This document shows positions 16,908 to 24,839 of a stretch of DNA of 64,000 nucleotides, in pieces. The stretch comes from Planctomycetaceae bacterium (GTDB taxonomy: Bacteria > Planctomycetota > Planctomycetia > Planctomycetales > Planctomycetaceae). The translations under genes were made by a program, and so were the position numbers. Each line of letters opens with the position of its first letter. Position 1 is the stretch's first letter. Under the pieces are notes generated by a model, which worked only from the letters and a program-made list of their open reading frames with translations, had not been told where the DNA came from and made no database searches. The stretch lies in the NCBI GenBank assembly GCA_021732845.1, contig JAKFUF010000040.1:1-64000 (forward strand), given 5' to 3'.

Positions 16908-17819
16908 TCACTGGCTGGACTGACTGCGGGCAAGGCGGAAGCCCAGGAGGCCGTTCCGGTACTCCGGCGCATACCTGAGCCGCAGCGCAGACCGGCAGTA
17001 CGCCGGCCTGAAGCCCCAACTGCCGCCGCGAAGCACGCGGCCCGAGGCCCCCGTTTTATTTTCGGGGTCCGTTCTGCCGGGCAAATTCACGTCATACGAA
17101 TCGCGGCACCACTCCCAGACATTCCCATGCATGTCACGCAGGCCCCACGCATTGGCCCGCTTCAACCCAACCGGATGCGCGTACAGGTCACGGGACTCGA
17201 ACCACCCTTCGGATGCCAATTCAAAGCGGCTGTTCTCGTCAGTCCAGGCATAATTGCCCGACTTCGAAGAATCGTCCCCGTAGGCAAAAGCGGTTATCGT
17301 CCCGGCCCGGCAGGCATATTCCCACTCCGCCTCCGTCGGCAACCGGTAGACCCACCCTGTTGGCAAGCGCCCGGATGCTTGTTCACGGGCGGTGAAGCGA
17401 CGGCAAAACTCCTCCGCACTGTCGTCGCCACTGTGACTCACATACGTCGCCGGATAGCTGGGTCCGTCATTCACCAAGTCTTCGCCTTTCCACGGCGTCG
17501 TTCCCATCACGCTTTGCCATTGCCGCTGCGTCACCTCCGTTTCGCCCAGCCAGAACCCCCGCGACAACGTGACGCTGGCTTGGTCTTCGTCAGTGCTGCG
17601 GTCGGCCTCTGTCGCCGGGCTGCCCATGGTGAAAGTTCCGGGCGGGCACCAGCGGAAAGGGATGTGCAAGCCGTTCCCGTTCCACCGCTCGCCGGCGTGC
17701 GTGCCGACGGTCTGCAACGGATCGCTCGCCGCGGACCACCAGACCACAGCCACGGCCAACGCCGCGAGAACGCTGGCTGCGACCAGCGACCGCAAAACTA
17801 GCCCGTGGCGATGGGACAT
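16908..17819 (-). CDS. FGE-sulfatase-domain (C-type lectin fold) protein, copy 1; candidate retroelement-diversified protein
   Basis: A 303-residue protein with a short basic N-terminus, one membrane helix (residues ~10-28, signal anchor or signal peptide) and an FGE-sulfatase/SUMF1 domain from about residue 50 to the end (CPPGTFTMGSP, ETEVTQRQWQSVMG, RLPTEAEWEYACRAG, GLRDMHGNVWEWC, GFRLARS). In SUMF1 enzymes this domain makes formylglycine; in many bacteria it is a ligand-binding C-type lectin fold and a known target of diversity-generating retroelements. The last ~35 residues (RGGSWGFRPAYCRSALRLRY, then APEYRNGLLGF) differ sharply from copy 2 in the pattern expected of such mutagenesis. Exposure on the cell surface or in the periplasm is inferred. 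ATG start at 17819. Confidence 0.88.
   Translation of the reverse strand: MSHRHGLVLRSLVAASVLAALAVAVVWWSAASDPLQTVGTHAGERWNGNGLHIPFRWCPPGTFTMGSPATEADRSTDEDQASVTLSRGFWLGETEVTQRQWQSVMGTTPWKGEDLVNDGPSYPATYVSHSGDDSAEEFCRRFTAREQASGRLPTGWVYRLPTEAEWEYACRAGTITAFAYGDDSSKSGNYAWTDENSRFELASEGWFESRDLYAHPVGLKRANAWGLRDMHGNVWEWCRDSYDVNLPGRTDPENKTGASGRVLRGGSWGFRPAYCRSALRLRYAPEYRNGLLGFRLARSQSSQ
16947..17021 (-). other. Candidate variable region (VR) of copy 1
   Basis: A 75-bp block in which 22 positions differ from the block in copy 2 (hand alignment). Thirteen codons change, 11 of them keeping the third base: ggc/aac, ttc/agc, ctc/tac, tac/aac, aac/tac, ggc/tac and ctc/tac all end in C, and agt/ggt, agg/ggg (twice) and tat/gat change only base 1. 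The codons between (tgg, ccg, gcg, tgc, cgg, tct) are identical and lack A; only gag has one. This is what adenine-specific mutagenic retrohoming from an AAC-rich template would leave. Confidence 0.75.
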
Positions 17820-18015
17820 GATGGCCTTCTTCCAGGGTCGCTCAAACCAACGCAGCAGGACTGGTCAGTTTTCAAAAAACAGCCGGAACGCGTGAGCGCG
17901 CGTTAGCGTCCGGTTCAAAATCGGCGATCCCTCGTTCTCAAACAGTCCAGAACCGGGGCCTGAAGGCCTGGTTGATACACAGTTGTGGCAAACAGTTCGC
18001 TTCCATTGATAGTTC

Positions 18016-18039
18016 GACGTGGCGGGAGGGCGCGGCTCC
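18016..18039 (+). repeat. Dispersed repeat copy truncated at the duplication junction
   Basis: The element begins normally (GACGTGGCGGGAGGGCGCGG) but is cut off after GGCTCCG, where unit 2 of the 1153-bp duplication begins. The corresponding point in unit 2 (19169-19207) continues into the full element, so the duplication end point lies inside the repeat. Confidence 0.6.
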
Positions 18040-18060
18040 GTTCGCTGGACTGGGCTGGGC

Positions 18061-18972
18061 TCACTGGCTGGACTGACTGCGGGCAAGGCGGAAGCCCAGG
18101 TAGTAGTACCGGTTCTCCGGCGCATCCCCGTACCGGCCCGCAGACCGGCAAAGCGCCGGCCCGCTGTTCCAACCGCCGCCGCGAAACACGCGATCCGAGG
18201 CCTCCGTCTTATTATCGGGGTCCGTTCTGCCGGGCAAGTTGTCGTCATACCAATCGCGACACCACTCCCAAACATTCCCATGCATGTCACGCAGGCCCCA
18301 TTGATTGGCCCGCTTCAACCCAACCGGATGCGCGTACAGGTCGCGGGACTCCAACCACCCTTCGGATGCCAATTCAAAGCGGCTGTTCTCGTCAGTCCAG
18401 GCATAATTGCCCGACTTCGAAGAATCGTCCCCGTAGGCAAAAGCGGTTATCGTCCCGGCCCGGCAGGCATATTCCCACTCCGCCTCCGTCGGCAACCGGT
18501 AGACCCACCCTGTTGGCAAGCGCCCGGATGCTTGTTCACGGGCGGTGAAGCGACGGCAAAACTCCTCCGCACTGTCGTCGCCACTGTGACTCACATACGT
18601 CGCCGGATAGCTGGGTCCGTCATTCACCAAGTCTTCGCCTTTCCACGGCGTCGTTCCCATCACGCTTTGCCATTGCCGCTGCGTCACCTCCGTTTCGCCC
18701 AGCCAGAACCCCCGCGACAACGTGACGCTGGCTTGGTCTTCGTCAGTGCTGCGGTCGGCCTCTGTCGCCGGGCTGCCCATGGTGAAAGTTCCGGGCGGGC
18801 ACCAGCGGAAAGGGATGTGCAAGCCGTTCCCGTTCCACCGCTCGCCGGCGTGCGTGCCGACGGTCTGCAACGGATCGCTCGCCGCGGACCACCAGACCAC
18901 AGCCACGGCCAACGCCGCGAGAACGCTGGCTGCGACCAGCGACCGCAAAACGAGCCTGTGGCGATGGGACAT
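18061..18972 (-). CDS. FGE-sulfatase-domain (C-type lectin fold) protein, copy 2; candidate retroelement-diversified protein
   Basis: Same length (303 residues) and layout as copy 1: membrane helix at residues ~10-28 and an FGE-sulfatase domain to the end. Residues 1-200 are the same apart from residue 6 (Arg here, Gly in copy 1). Between about residues 203 and 265 there are ordinary scattered differences (for example SYDVN in copy 1, WYDDN here), and the last ~35 residues diverge strongly (RGGGWNSGPALCRSAGRYGD, then APENRYYYLGF), again with Tyr, Asn, Gly and Ser at the changing sites. It has its own copy of the 215-bp upstream region, so both genes are likely expressed alike. ATG start at 18972. 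Confidence 0.88.
   Translation of the reverse strand: MSHRHRLVLRSLVAASVLAALAVAVVWWSAASDPLQTVGTHAGERWNGNGLHIPFRWCPPGTFTMGSPATEADRSTDEDQASVTLSRGFWLGETEVTQRQWQSVMGTTPWKGEDLVNDGPSYPATYVSHSGDDSAEEFCRRFTAREQASGRLPTGWVYRLPTEAEWEYACRAGTITAFAYGDDSSKSGNYAWTDENSRFELASEGWLESRDLYAHPVGLKRANQWGLRDMHGNVWEWCRDWYDDNLPGRTDPDNKTEASDRVFRGGGWNSGPALCRSAGRYGDAPENRYYYLGFRLARSQSSQ
18100..18174 (-). other. Candidate variable region (VR) of copy 2
   Basis: The partner of 16947-17021. Several changing codons here are tac (four) or aac (two), consistent with single-base derivatives of AAC. The invariant 3' flank (CTGGGCTTCCGCCTTGCCCG) is GC-rich and would be the likely initiation site of homing. The matching template repeat is not present in this window. 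Confidence 0.75.
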
Positions 18973-19168
18973 GATGGCCTTCTTCCAGGGGCGCTCAAAC
19001 CAACGCAGCAGGGCTGGTCAGTTTTCAAAAAACAGCCGGAACGCGTGAGCGCGCGTTAGCGTCCGGTTCAAAATCGGCGATCCCTCGTTCTCAAACAGTT
19101 CAGAACCGGGGCCTGAAGGCCTGGTTGATACACAGTTGTGGCAAACAGTTCGCTTCCATTGATAGTTC

Positions 19169-19207
19169 GACGTGGCGGGAGGGCGCGGCTCCTGCCAAGC
19201 CGCGAGC
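19169..19207 (+). repeat. Dispersed GACGTGGCGGGAGG repeat, full copy
   Basis: GGCGGGAG can pair with CTCCTGCC seven bases on (one mismatch), giving a compact hairpin. It lies upstream of FGE-sulfatase copy 2, and the 1153-bp duplication ends inside it. Bases 19208-19291 hold a short ACACAAATTACACAAATTAC direct repeat and no gene. Confidence 0.6.
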
Positions 19208-19291
19208 GACAGAGGACTCACATTTCTGACACAAATTACACAAATTACAAGTCTTTTGTGAAAGTGGCGGAGACACGAAACAGCGCACACT

Positions 19292-19333
19292 GTTCACCGC
19301 GGCTCAGCAGGAGCTTCGCCCTCCCGCCACGTC
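19292..19333 (-). repeat. Dispersed GACGTGGCGGGAGG repeat, inverted copy
   Basis: Inverted relative to 19169-19207 and 26 bp from the stop codon of the sialidase-esterase gene, so it may also act as its terminator. Confidence 0.55.
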
Positions 19334-19359
19334 GCCCTGCTGGTTGCCATCGCTCTTTC

Positions 19360-22300
19360 TCAGTGCTCCTCCGGCAGCGTCCACCGGACCACTTCCAAAT
19401 GCGTCTTGTCGTCGCTGCCGCGATAAGAATACGAGGTCACGAGGGTGCGGTCGGCAAGTTGGACGGTGGGACCGAAGCCACCGCCCTGGGGTTTTCCGAT
19501 GGGAGTGCGGGTGTCGAGCAGCAGGCGGTCGTGCGTGAAGTCGAATTCAAACCCGTCAGCGGTTTCCGTCCCCATGAGGGCCCGGACACCCAGCGGGGGA
19601 TTCAGGTCGCGGACGGTAAAGGTCAGCAGCAGTCGCTGGTCGTGCAACCGCAGCAGCGACATGTACATCTCGCCGTAATCGCCGAAGTCGGCCATGCGTT
19701 CAAACGTGTGGCCGCCATCGGTCGAGGCAAAGCGGATGAAGTGATCGGCCTGGTCGTTGCCCGCCTGGATCGGGCGGTCCTTGATCGGCATTTCGTTGCT
19801 GTCGACGCGGACCAGCGCCCAGATCTTGCCAGAGCGTGCTTGCCAGAGCCACGACTCGCCGCCGAAGAAACCATACTGGCTCTGAAAGTTCCGTGGCTCA
19901 CATTTCCCCGTTTTCTTCCACGACTTGCCGTTGTCGGTGGAGCGCCAGATGAGGAACGGGCCTTTCCCGCCGTCATAGTCCACGCCAAACAGCAGCGTGC
20001 CGTCAGCCAGTTGAAGAACATTGCGGGTCGAATGGTTCGACGCTCCGGGCTGAATCCCATCCGATTCGATGCGGATGGATTCCCACGTGCGGCCGCGATC
20101 GGTCGAGCGATGGAGGAAGCCACAGGTGTGTCCCCACATATTACGGACATCCTGCGCCAGGAGGTGGCCGGTGAGGAAGATCGTCCCATCGGCCAGGACC
20201 GTGAGGTACGGCTCACGGCCAAGGAGGTCGAGCTTCTCTGATGTCGACCAGGACTTGCCGCCGTCGGCGGAGCGGAACAGGAGCGTCTGTTCCATGACTT
20301 TATTGCCGTCGCGCGGATATTGATGAAACGCGGTCAGCAGCAGTTCGCCGCCGGGCAGTTGGGCAATGCATGGTTTGTAGTCATCCGCTTCCCCCAGTGG
20401 AATGCGCTCGCAGGCGATGGCCGCTTCCGCAAGCTGCTCGGCATTCTGGATCGGAATCTCATCCAGACCGACGGCAGCCGTGGCTTCGACTGGGCGGTGC
20501 TGCTGCATGAACGCCGCGATCCGCTGGATCGCCTCGCGGGACTCGGGCAGGCCGCGAATTTGAAACACGTGGACCATGCCCGGCCAGATTTCGAGCTGCA
20601 CGGGGATGCCATCCAGCCGCGCCTTTTTAGCCACGCGGAGGCTGTCGTCGCGGAGCATTTCGTGCTCGCCGGTTTGGATCAACAGCGGCGGGAGGCCGCG
20701 GTAGTCGCCAAAGACCGGCGAGGCCAGCGGGTTTTTGGGATCGGCCTTGTCGAGGTACCGATCGCGAAACTCGGGCATCGTACGGGAACTGATGATCGGA
20801 TCATGGACCGACTTCAGCGACTGGCTGGCCAGCGTGAAATCCGTGCCGGGCGAGATGGCGATGCCACCGGCCGGGAGTGGCAGCTTTCGATCTTTCAGGG
20901 CCAGCAGCGTGGCGAGCGTCAGATTGCCGCCGGCCGAATCGCCCGCGACAAACGTGGCTTTGGCGGGTGCGGGACCGGTTGGCCCATTGGCCACGAGCCA
21001 GTCGTGTGCAGCCACGCAGTCGTCAAGGCCGGCGGGGAAGCGGTGTTCGGGGGCAAGGCGATAATCCGGGAGCAGCACCGCACACTTGGCTGCCGCCGAG
21101 ATGTCGGCAGCCAATGGCAGATAGTTGCCTCCCGATCCCGAGACCCAGCCCCCGCCGTGCAGATAGAGCAGCCGAACATCCGGATCCGCGCCGGGCATCA
21201 GCACCCATTCGCAGGGGATGTCGCCAACTCTCACCTTCAGCAGCTTGACGCCCGGATGCCTCGGTTCGTTGCGTGAGCCCATGCCGGCGCGAAGCCCGCC
21301 CAGGTCGAAATTGTGGGTGCCAAAAGGGGTCCCTTTGAGACGCTGCTCGAGAAATTGTGCCCCCTGCGGAGAGACCGTGCGCTGCCAGACGGTGCGGTCG
21401 GAAAGGCGGCGGGTCGGTTCCAGCAGTTCAATGAGCGGGATCTTTTCGAACACCAGGTGGGCCTGGCTGCCTTCGTAGACGATGCCGACATGTTCGTTGT
21501 CGATCTGGGTCAGGCTCGGATAGCCCGCGCCCAGCCCCTCGTCGAGCAACAGATGATGCGAGTCGGGCCAGGTCATCCCGTCATCAAAACTGACCTGAAT
21601 CGTGTGATGCGACCGGCCCTTTTGCGTGTGCGGATTCGCAAACAACAGCAGATGCTGCTTCGCTCCCCCCTGCTCGTAGTCCACACGCAGCAGGCTGCCG
21701 TTGCAGTTTGGCTCAATCAGCGAGTTGCGGCTGGTGGGGTGCGGTGTCCACGTCTGTCCGAGATCTTTCGTCACAACCACCGCGCGAAACCGCTCATGAT
21801 CGTTGCGGATATTGAGCATGATCGAGCCGTCGCCCAACGGCGCGGCTTGGCATTCATTGCCGCCGCTGTATCCCGGCTGAGCCACCGTCCAAGTGGCTCC
21901 ATGGTCGCGGCTGATCATGATCGTGGCAAAGGTTTCCAACGGCTCCCGACCGGTACGGCCCTCCACCGGCATCACCAGCGTCCCATCGGGCAGACTGAAG
22001 CCCGACTGCGGCGACGGGGCCAGCAGCCACCATGCCGGCTGTTTGAGTATGCGTGTGAGGTTCTCGGGCTTGGACCAGGTCAGTCCGTCATCTTTGGAGC
22101 GGACCAGCATGAACTGTGCGCTTTTGCCGATCTCGAAACCCGGTTCCGAGCCATCGTCCGTCCATTGATGTTTGCCGGGCTTGCCGTTCATCCACACGGC
22201 AAAGCAGAAGATCTCTCCCGTCTGCTGGTCGACAATGATTCCCGGATCACTGCAGCCGTTCTGCTCCGGCGGCAGCCCGCCGTATTCGGCCATGTCCATG

Positions 22301-23106
22301 ATGACCCGCACCGGCTCCCAGCTCTGGCCGCCATCCGCGCTGCGGCTGAGCCCGATGTCGATGTCTTCCTGCAGATCGCGGCCCATCCGCCGCCGCATGT
22401 CATACACCGCCAGCAGCGTCCCCTTGGGCGACTTGGTCAAAGCCGGGATGCGATACGTATGCACGCCGTCGTCGTTGTGCTTTCGCAGAGCGATGCCGAT
22501 CCGCTGCCGTTCAATCGACAAGACATCCCGCGGGCGGATCTTCCCGGCGGTGGTCACAATCGACGTGCATGCGGCCGCAATCTGATGGTCCAGCCTGGCA
22601 GTGTCCTTCAGGTGGCACGACAGCCAGAACACATTCTTTCCGGCTTGCAGCGGTCGATCGCACGGGAAGGCAATCTCCGCTGCCGGAGCCACGGGTTCGC
22701 CGATTGGAGCGCTCGGCGAAAAGACTTCCTTGTCGGCAGTATCGAACAGTGTCAGCGACTCGAGGTCGGCCAGGTGGTCGGTGCCATCCAGCTTGAACGC
22801 GAGGGAATTGATGTGCGCCGTCGAACTGGTCCCGGCCTCGACGATCACCCGCAACATCGCACCATGCTCGTTGCGAATCAGGATCGGATGCACGGGCCGG
22901 GTGACTGTTGCGTTCAGCCCTTTGGCGATCTCCTGGCCGAACGCCCTATTCGCACCGCCCAGCGGTGCAAACAGCAGGCACGCGAGCAGGAGCAACGACC
23001 AGATTGCGATCGTTCGCGCCGTCGCGCGATGTATGAAGCGACTGTCCAAACCCGCCTTGGCCGAACTCATGATATTCGGTCGCTTATTCGAGTCCGATGG
23101 CATCAT
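19360..23106 (-). CDS. Exported sialidase - alpha/beta-hydrolase esterase - sialidase fusion
   Basis: A 1248-residue exported protein. After a hydrophobic signal region (~32-50) and a ~150-residue beta-rich stretch comes a BNR/sialidase-like propeller with Asp-boxes SADGGQSW (~255), SKDDGLTW (~335), SRDHGATW (~398) and SFDDGMTW (~504). The middle (~640-870) is a hormone-sensitive-lipase-type esterase: oxyanion motif HGGGW (~648), PDYRLAPEHRFPA, nucleophile motif GDSAGG (~721) and a His in GMVHVFQ. A second sialidase-like propeller follows (SADGGKSW ~944, STDRGRTW ~1000, STDNGKSW ~1054, STDGGHTF ~1127). It would remove acetyl or other acyl groups and sugars from a glycan, which is inference. 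ATG start at 23106 overlaps the stop of the upstream membrane-protein gene. A decayed copy of its 3' end lies at 16496-16636. Confidence 0.88.
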   Translation of the reverse strand: MMPSDSNKRPNIMSSAKAGLDSRFIHRATARTIAIWSLLLLACLLFAPLGGANRAFGQEIAKGLNATVTRPVHPILIRNEHGAMLRVIVEAGTSSTAHINSLAFKLDGTDHLADLESLTLFDTADKEVFSPSAPIGEPVAPAAEIAFPCDRPLQAGKNVFWLSCHLKDTARLDHQIAAACTSIVTTAGKIRPRDVLSIERQRIGIALRKHNDDGVHTYRIPALTKSPKGTLLAVYDMRRRMGRDLQEDIDIGLSRSADGGQSWEPVRVIMDMAEYGGLPPEQNGCSDPGIIVDQQTGEIFCFAVWMNGKPGKHQWTDDGSEPGFEIGKSAQFMLVRSKDDGLTWSKPENLTRILKQPAWWLLAPSPQSGFSLPDGTLVMPVEGRTGREPLETFATIMISRDHGATWTVAQPGYSGGNECQAAPLGDGSIMLNIRNDHERFRAVVVTKDLGQTWTPHPTSRNSLIEPNCNGSLLRVDYEQGGAKQHLLLFANPHTQKGRSHHTIQVSFDDGMTWPDSHHLLLDEGLGAGYPSLTQIDNEHVGIVYEGSQAHLVFEKIPLIELLEPTRRLSDRTVWQRTVSPQGAQFLEQRLKGTPFGTHNFDLGGLRAGMGSRNEPRHPGVKLLKVRVGDIPCEWVLMPGADPDVRLLYLHGGGWVSGSGGNYLPLAADISAAAKCAVLLPDYRLAPEHRFPAGLDDCVAAHDWLVANGPTGPAPAKATFVAGDSAGGNLTLATLLALKDRKLPLPAGGIAISPGTDFTLASQSLKSVHDPIISSRTMPEFRDRYLDKADPKNPLASPVFGDYRGLPPLLIQTGEHEMLRDDSLRVAKKARLDGIPVQLEIWPGMVHVFQIRGLPESREAIQRIAAFMQQHRPVEATAAVGLDEIPIQNAEQLAEAAIACERIPLGEADDYKPCIAQLPGGELLLTAFHQYPRDGNKVMEQTLLFRSADGGKSWSTSEKLDLLGREPYLTVLADGTIFLTGHLLAQDVRNMWGHTCGFLHRSTDRGRTWESIRIESDGIQPGASNHSTRNVLQLADGTLLFGVDYDGGKGPFLIWRSTDNGKSWKKTGKCEPRNFQSQYGFFGGESWLWQARSGKIWALVRVDSNEMPIKDRPIQAGNDQADHFIRFASTDGGHTFERMADFGDYGEMYMSLLRLHDQRLLLTFTVRDLNPPLGVRALMGTETADGFEFDFTHDRLLLDTRTPIGKPQGGGFGPTVQLADRTLVTSYSYRGSDDKTHLEVVRWTLPEEH

Positions 23107-24440
23107 TCAGAAACCTCGCTGGTGAAGTGGCGTATCATATCGCGGCTGCAAAGGCGGTTTCGAGCGCATCTCAGCGCATGCCGGAAGATGACCCAGGCAG
23201 CCACGATGGTCATGACGACCACGGACGGAAAGGCGAGCCACCGCACACCGAACATGGGTAGCAGCCAGACCACGCCTTCACCTTGGCGCCCCAGCCCGTG
23301 CAGAACGACGACAGACCCGTTGTTGGCGACTCCAAGTGCGTGAGGCGTGAGTTGCGTCCTGCCAACTGTGGCCTGCTGCCAGGCCCCCGAATTCAACCGG
23401 TTCCATCTCTGAACGATTCCTTGCTTCCAAATCACGAACTCATCCTTGCCGGACGCGTGAAGGCGGCCCAAGTAGTCGGTGGAGCCTGACTCAAGAACTG
23501 CACTTTTGCCATCACTCCCCTGAATCATCAGTTGGCCGTTGTCCAATAGCGCGACAAACTCCGACTTGCTGTAAAGGAAACAGAGCCACAAGACTCGTGC
23601 GTTTTTCAACGACAAGACTTTCGTGATGTGAATTTCCCCGGACGGCTCATCACTCAAGTCGACCAGACAAACTTGCGATTCCTCTTCCCCGTCGATCTTG
23701 AACTCCACAGTCACCGCCACGACGGGCGGCTCAGCCAGGTGCCCGCAGATGCCCCACTGATCTGCTTCGTGTGGCCAGGGCATGGCACCAGTCAAATTCC
23801 CGCTGCGATTCCAGACCAGGATGCCAGCGGCGTCATAAGCCAACCTGCAGCCCGCGACCCGGCAAGATCCTGCTCCCTCCGGATACCGGTCTGGAAATGT
23901 CGACTCTGGCACCTCACCGACGCCTGAGACAAGCCAAACTGCCGGTGAGAAGGCTGCGGCATGATCGCAACGTATCACGCCGTAGAGTGTCACATACGCG
24001 CCGCCCAAAAGGAGCATGGCACACAAGTCATGAGCAATCACCCTCCAATGGCTCTCGTGAAACAGCAGATCGCTGGCGGCGAGAGTGATCAGAACGGCGA
24101 CCGTGATCATCCGGCCATGGTCGAAGTTGCCGGAGAAGTTGAAAACAAATGGCACAGCCAGGACGACGATCGACGCGGCGACGAGCAGCCAGAGATTGCG
24201 GACGAACACAAATCTCAGCGTCGCCAGGGTCAGCAACATGCAGGTGAAGGCGAACGCTTTTGTAGAATAGGAATTGGTGCCCAGGTCAGAGTCTGCAATC
24301 GCAAGAAATGGGAACTCGACGACCGCAATCAGCAGCCAGCCCGCCGCAAAGACAGCAAGCAGAACTTCCCAAAAGATGAACCTGAAGCGTGTTCGATCGC
24401 GGCCGGCAACAGAGACAACTTCTGTTCGTGTTGCCTCCAT
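23103..24440 (-). CDS. Membrane protein of unknown function
   Basis: A 445-residue protein that I do not recognise. The N-terminal ~170 residues hold about five hydrophobic helices (for example WEVLLAVFAAGWLLIAVV, LWLLVAASIVVLAVPF), the middle ~230 residues are soluble and beta-rich with Trp and Gly motifs reminiscent of a propeller, and one more helix (WLAFPSVVVMTIVAAWVIF) lies near the C-terminus. Its stop overlaps the start of the sialidase-esterase gene (ATG/TGA overlap), so the two are cotranscribed and may act together at the envelope. Confidence 0.72.
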   Translation of the reverse strand: MEATRTEVVSVAGRDRTRFRFIFWEVLLAVFAAGWLLIAVVEFPFLAIADSDLGTNSYSTKAFAFTCMLLTLATLRFVFVRNLWLLVAASIVVLAVPFVFNFSGNFDHGRMITVAVLITLAASDLLFHESHWRVIAHDLCAMLLLGGAYVTLYGVIRCDHAAAFSPAVWLVSGVGEVPESTFPDRYPEGAGSCRVAGCRLAYDAAGILVWNRSGNLTGAMPWPHEADQWGICGHLAEPPVVAVTVEFKIDGEEESQVCLVDLSDEPSGEIHITKVLSLKNARVLWLCFLYSKSEFVALLDNGQLMIQGSDGKSAVLESGSTDYLGRLHASGKDEFVIWKQGIVQRWNRLNSGAWQQATVGRTQLTPHALGVANNGSVVVLHGLGRQGEGVVWLLPMFGVRWLAFPSVVVMTIVAAWVIFRHALRCARNRLCSRDMIRHFTSEVSE

Positions 24441-24577
24441 GATTCTGTTTCAACCACGAATCCCGGACCGCCGCCTGTTGTTCATCAACTGCATCTCGGT
24501 CTGGTATCGTCAAGGATGGGGTCCGTGAGTTTCATGACGCATTCAACACGGCACCCCGCAGCAAGCAGTCCACCCGC

Positions 24578-24820
24578 CTAAAACAGCGTGTAGATGAACG
24601 GTGCGGCCCCCATGGATGTCAGGAGTACCAGTCCGCCCACCAGCAGCAGCACGACCACGATGGGCGTGATCCACCACGCGGCGGAAGTGACCAGGAATTC
24701 GCCGAATTCATATAGCAGGCTGACCGGCTTTTCGTCGGCTTGGGCGGCGAAGTCGTCTTTGGGCGGAGTTTCCGCCAGAGTTTGGACGGCGGGCGGCGGC
24801 GTGACGGGCTGATCGGGCAT
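24578..24820 (-). CDS. Small membrane protein, DUF5989 type
   Basis: An 80-residue protein with a Pro-rich cytoplasmic start and one membrane helix (TPIVVVLLLVGGLVLLTSM), ending in the characteristic APFIYTLF tail of DUF5989 proteins. These usually follow an SxtJ-like membrane protein, as here (19-nt gap), often beside a carbamoyltransferase; none is present in this window. Function unknown. Confidence 0.75.
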   Translation of the reverse strand: MPDQPVTPPPAVQTLAETPPKDDFAAQADEKPVSLLYEFGEFLVTSAAWWITPIVVVLLLVGGLVLLTSMGAAPFIYTLF

Positions 24821-24839
24821 GGCGAACCAGGGGACGGAG

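Larger units (their letters stand above)
16883..18035. repeat. 1153-bp tandem duplication, unit 1
   Basis: First unit of a direct tandem repeat with a constant offset of 1153 bp (for example 16908 to 18061 and 17880 to 19033). It contains a complete FGE-sulfatase gene plus about 215 bp upstream of its start. By my hand alignment the upstream part and first ~600 bp of the gene differ from unit 2 at only a handful of positions. Confidence 0.9.
18036..19192. repeat. 1153-bp tandem duplication, unit 2
   Basis: Second unit, direct orientation, containing the other FGE-sulfatase gene and its upstream region. Identity with unit 1 ends at 19192 within a dispersed repeat. A 7-nt near-match (GCCTCCG/GGCTCCG) is present at both ends. 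Confidence 0.9.

Noticed and set aside
16815-17801. Long plus-strand frames opposite both FGE-sulfatase genes
   Set aside because: Mirror frames of the duplicated genes; the recognisable FGE-sulfatase motifs are on the minus strand only.
19208-19262. ACACAAATTACACAAATTAC direct repeat as a possible replication iteron
   Set aside because: Only two to three short units and no initiator gene or DnaA-box cluster nearby.
21313-23343. Very long plus-strand open frame (676 codons) opposite the sialidase-esterase gene
   Set aside because: Antisense to clear sialidase and signal-peptide sequence; composition is that of a shadow frame.
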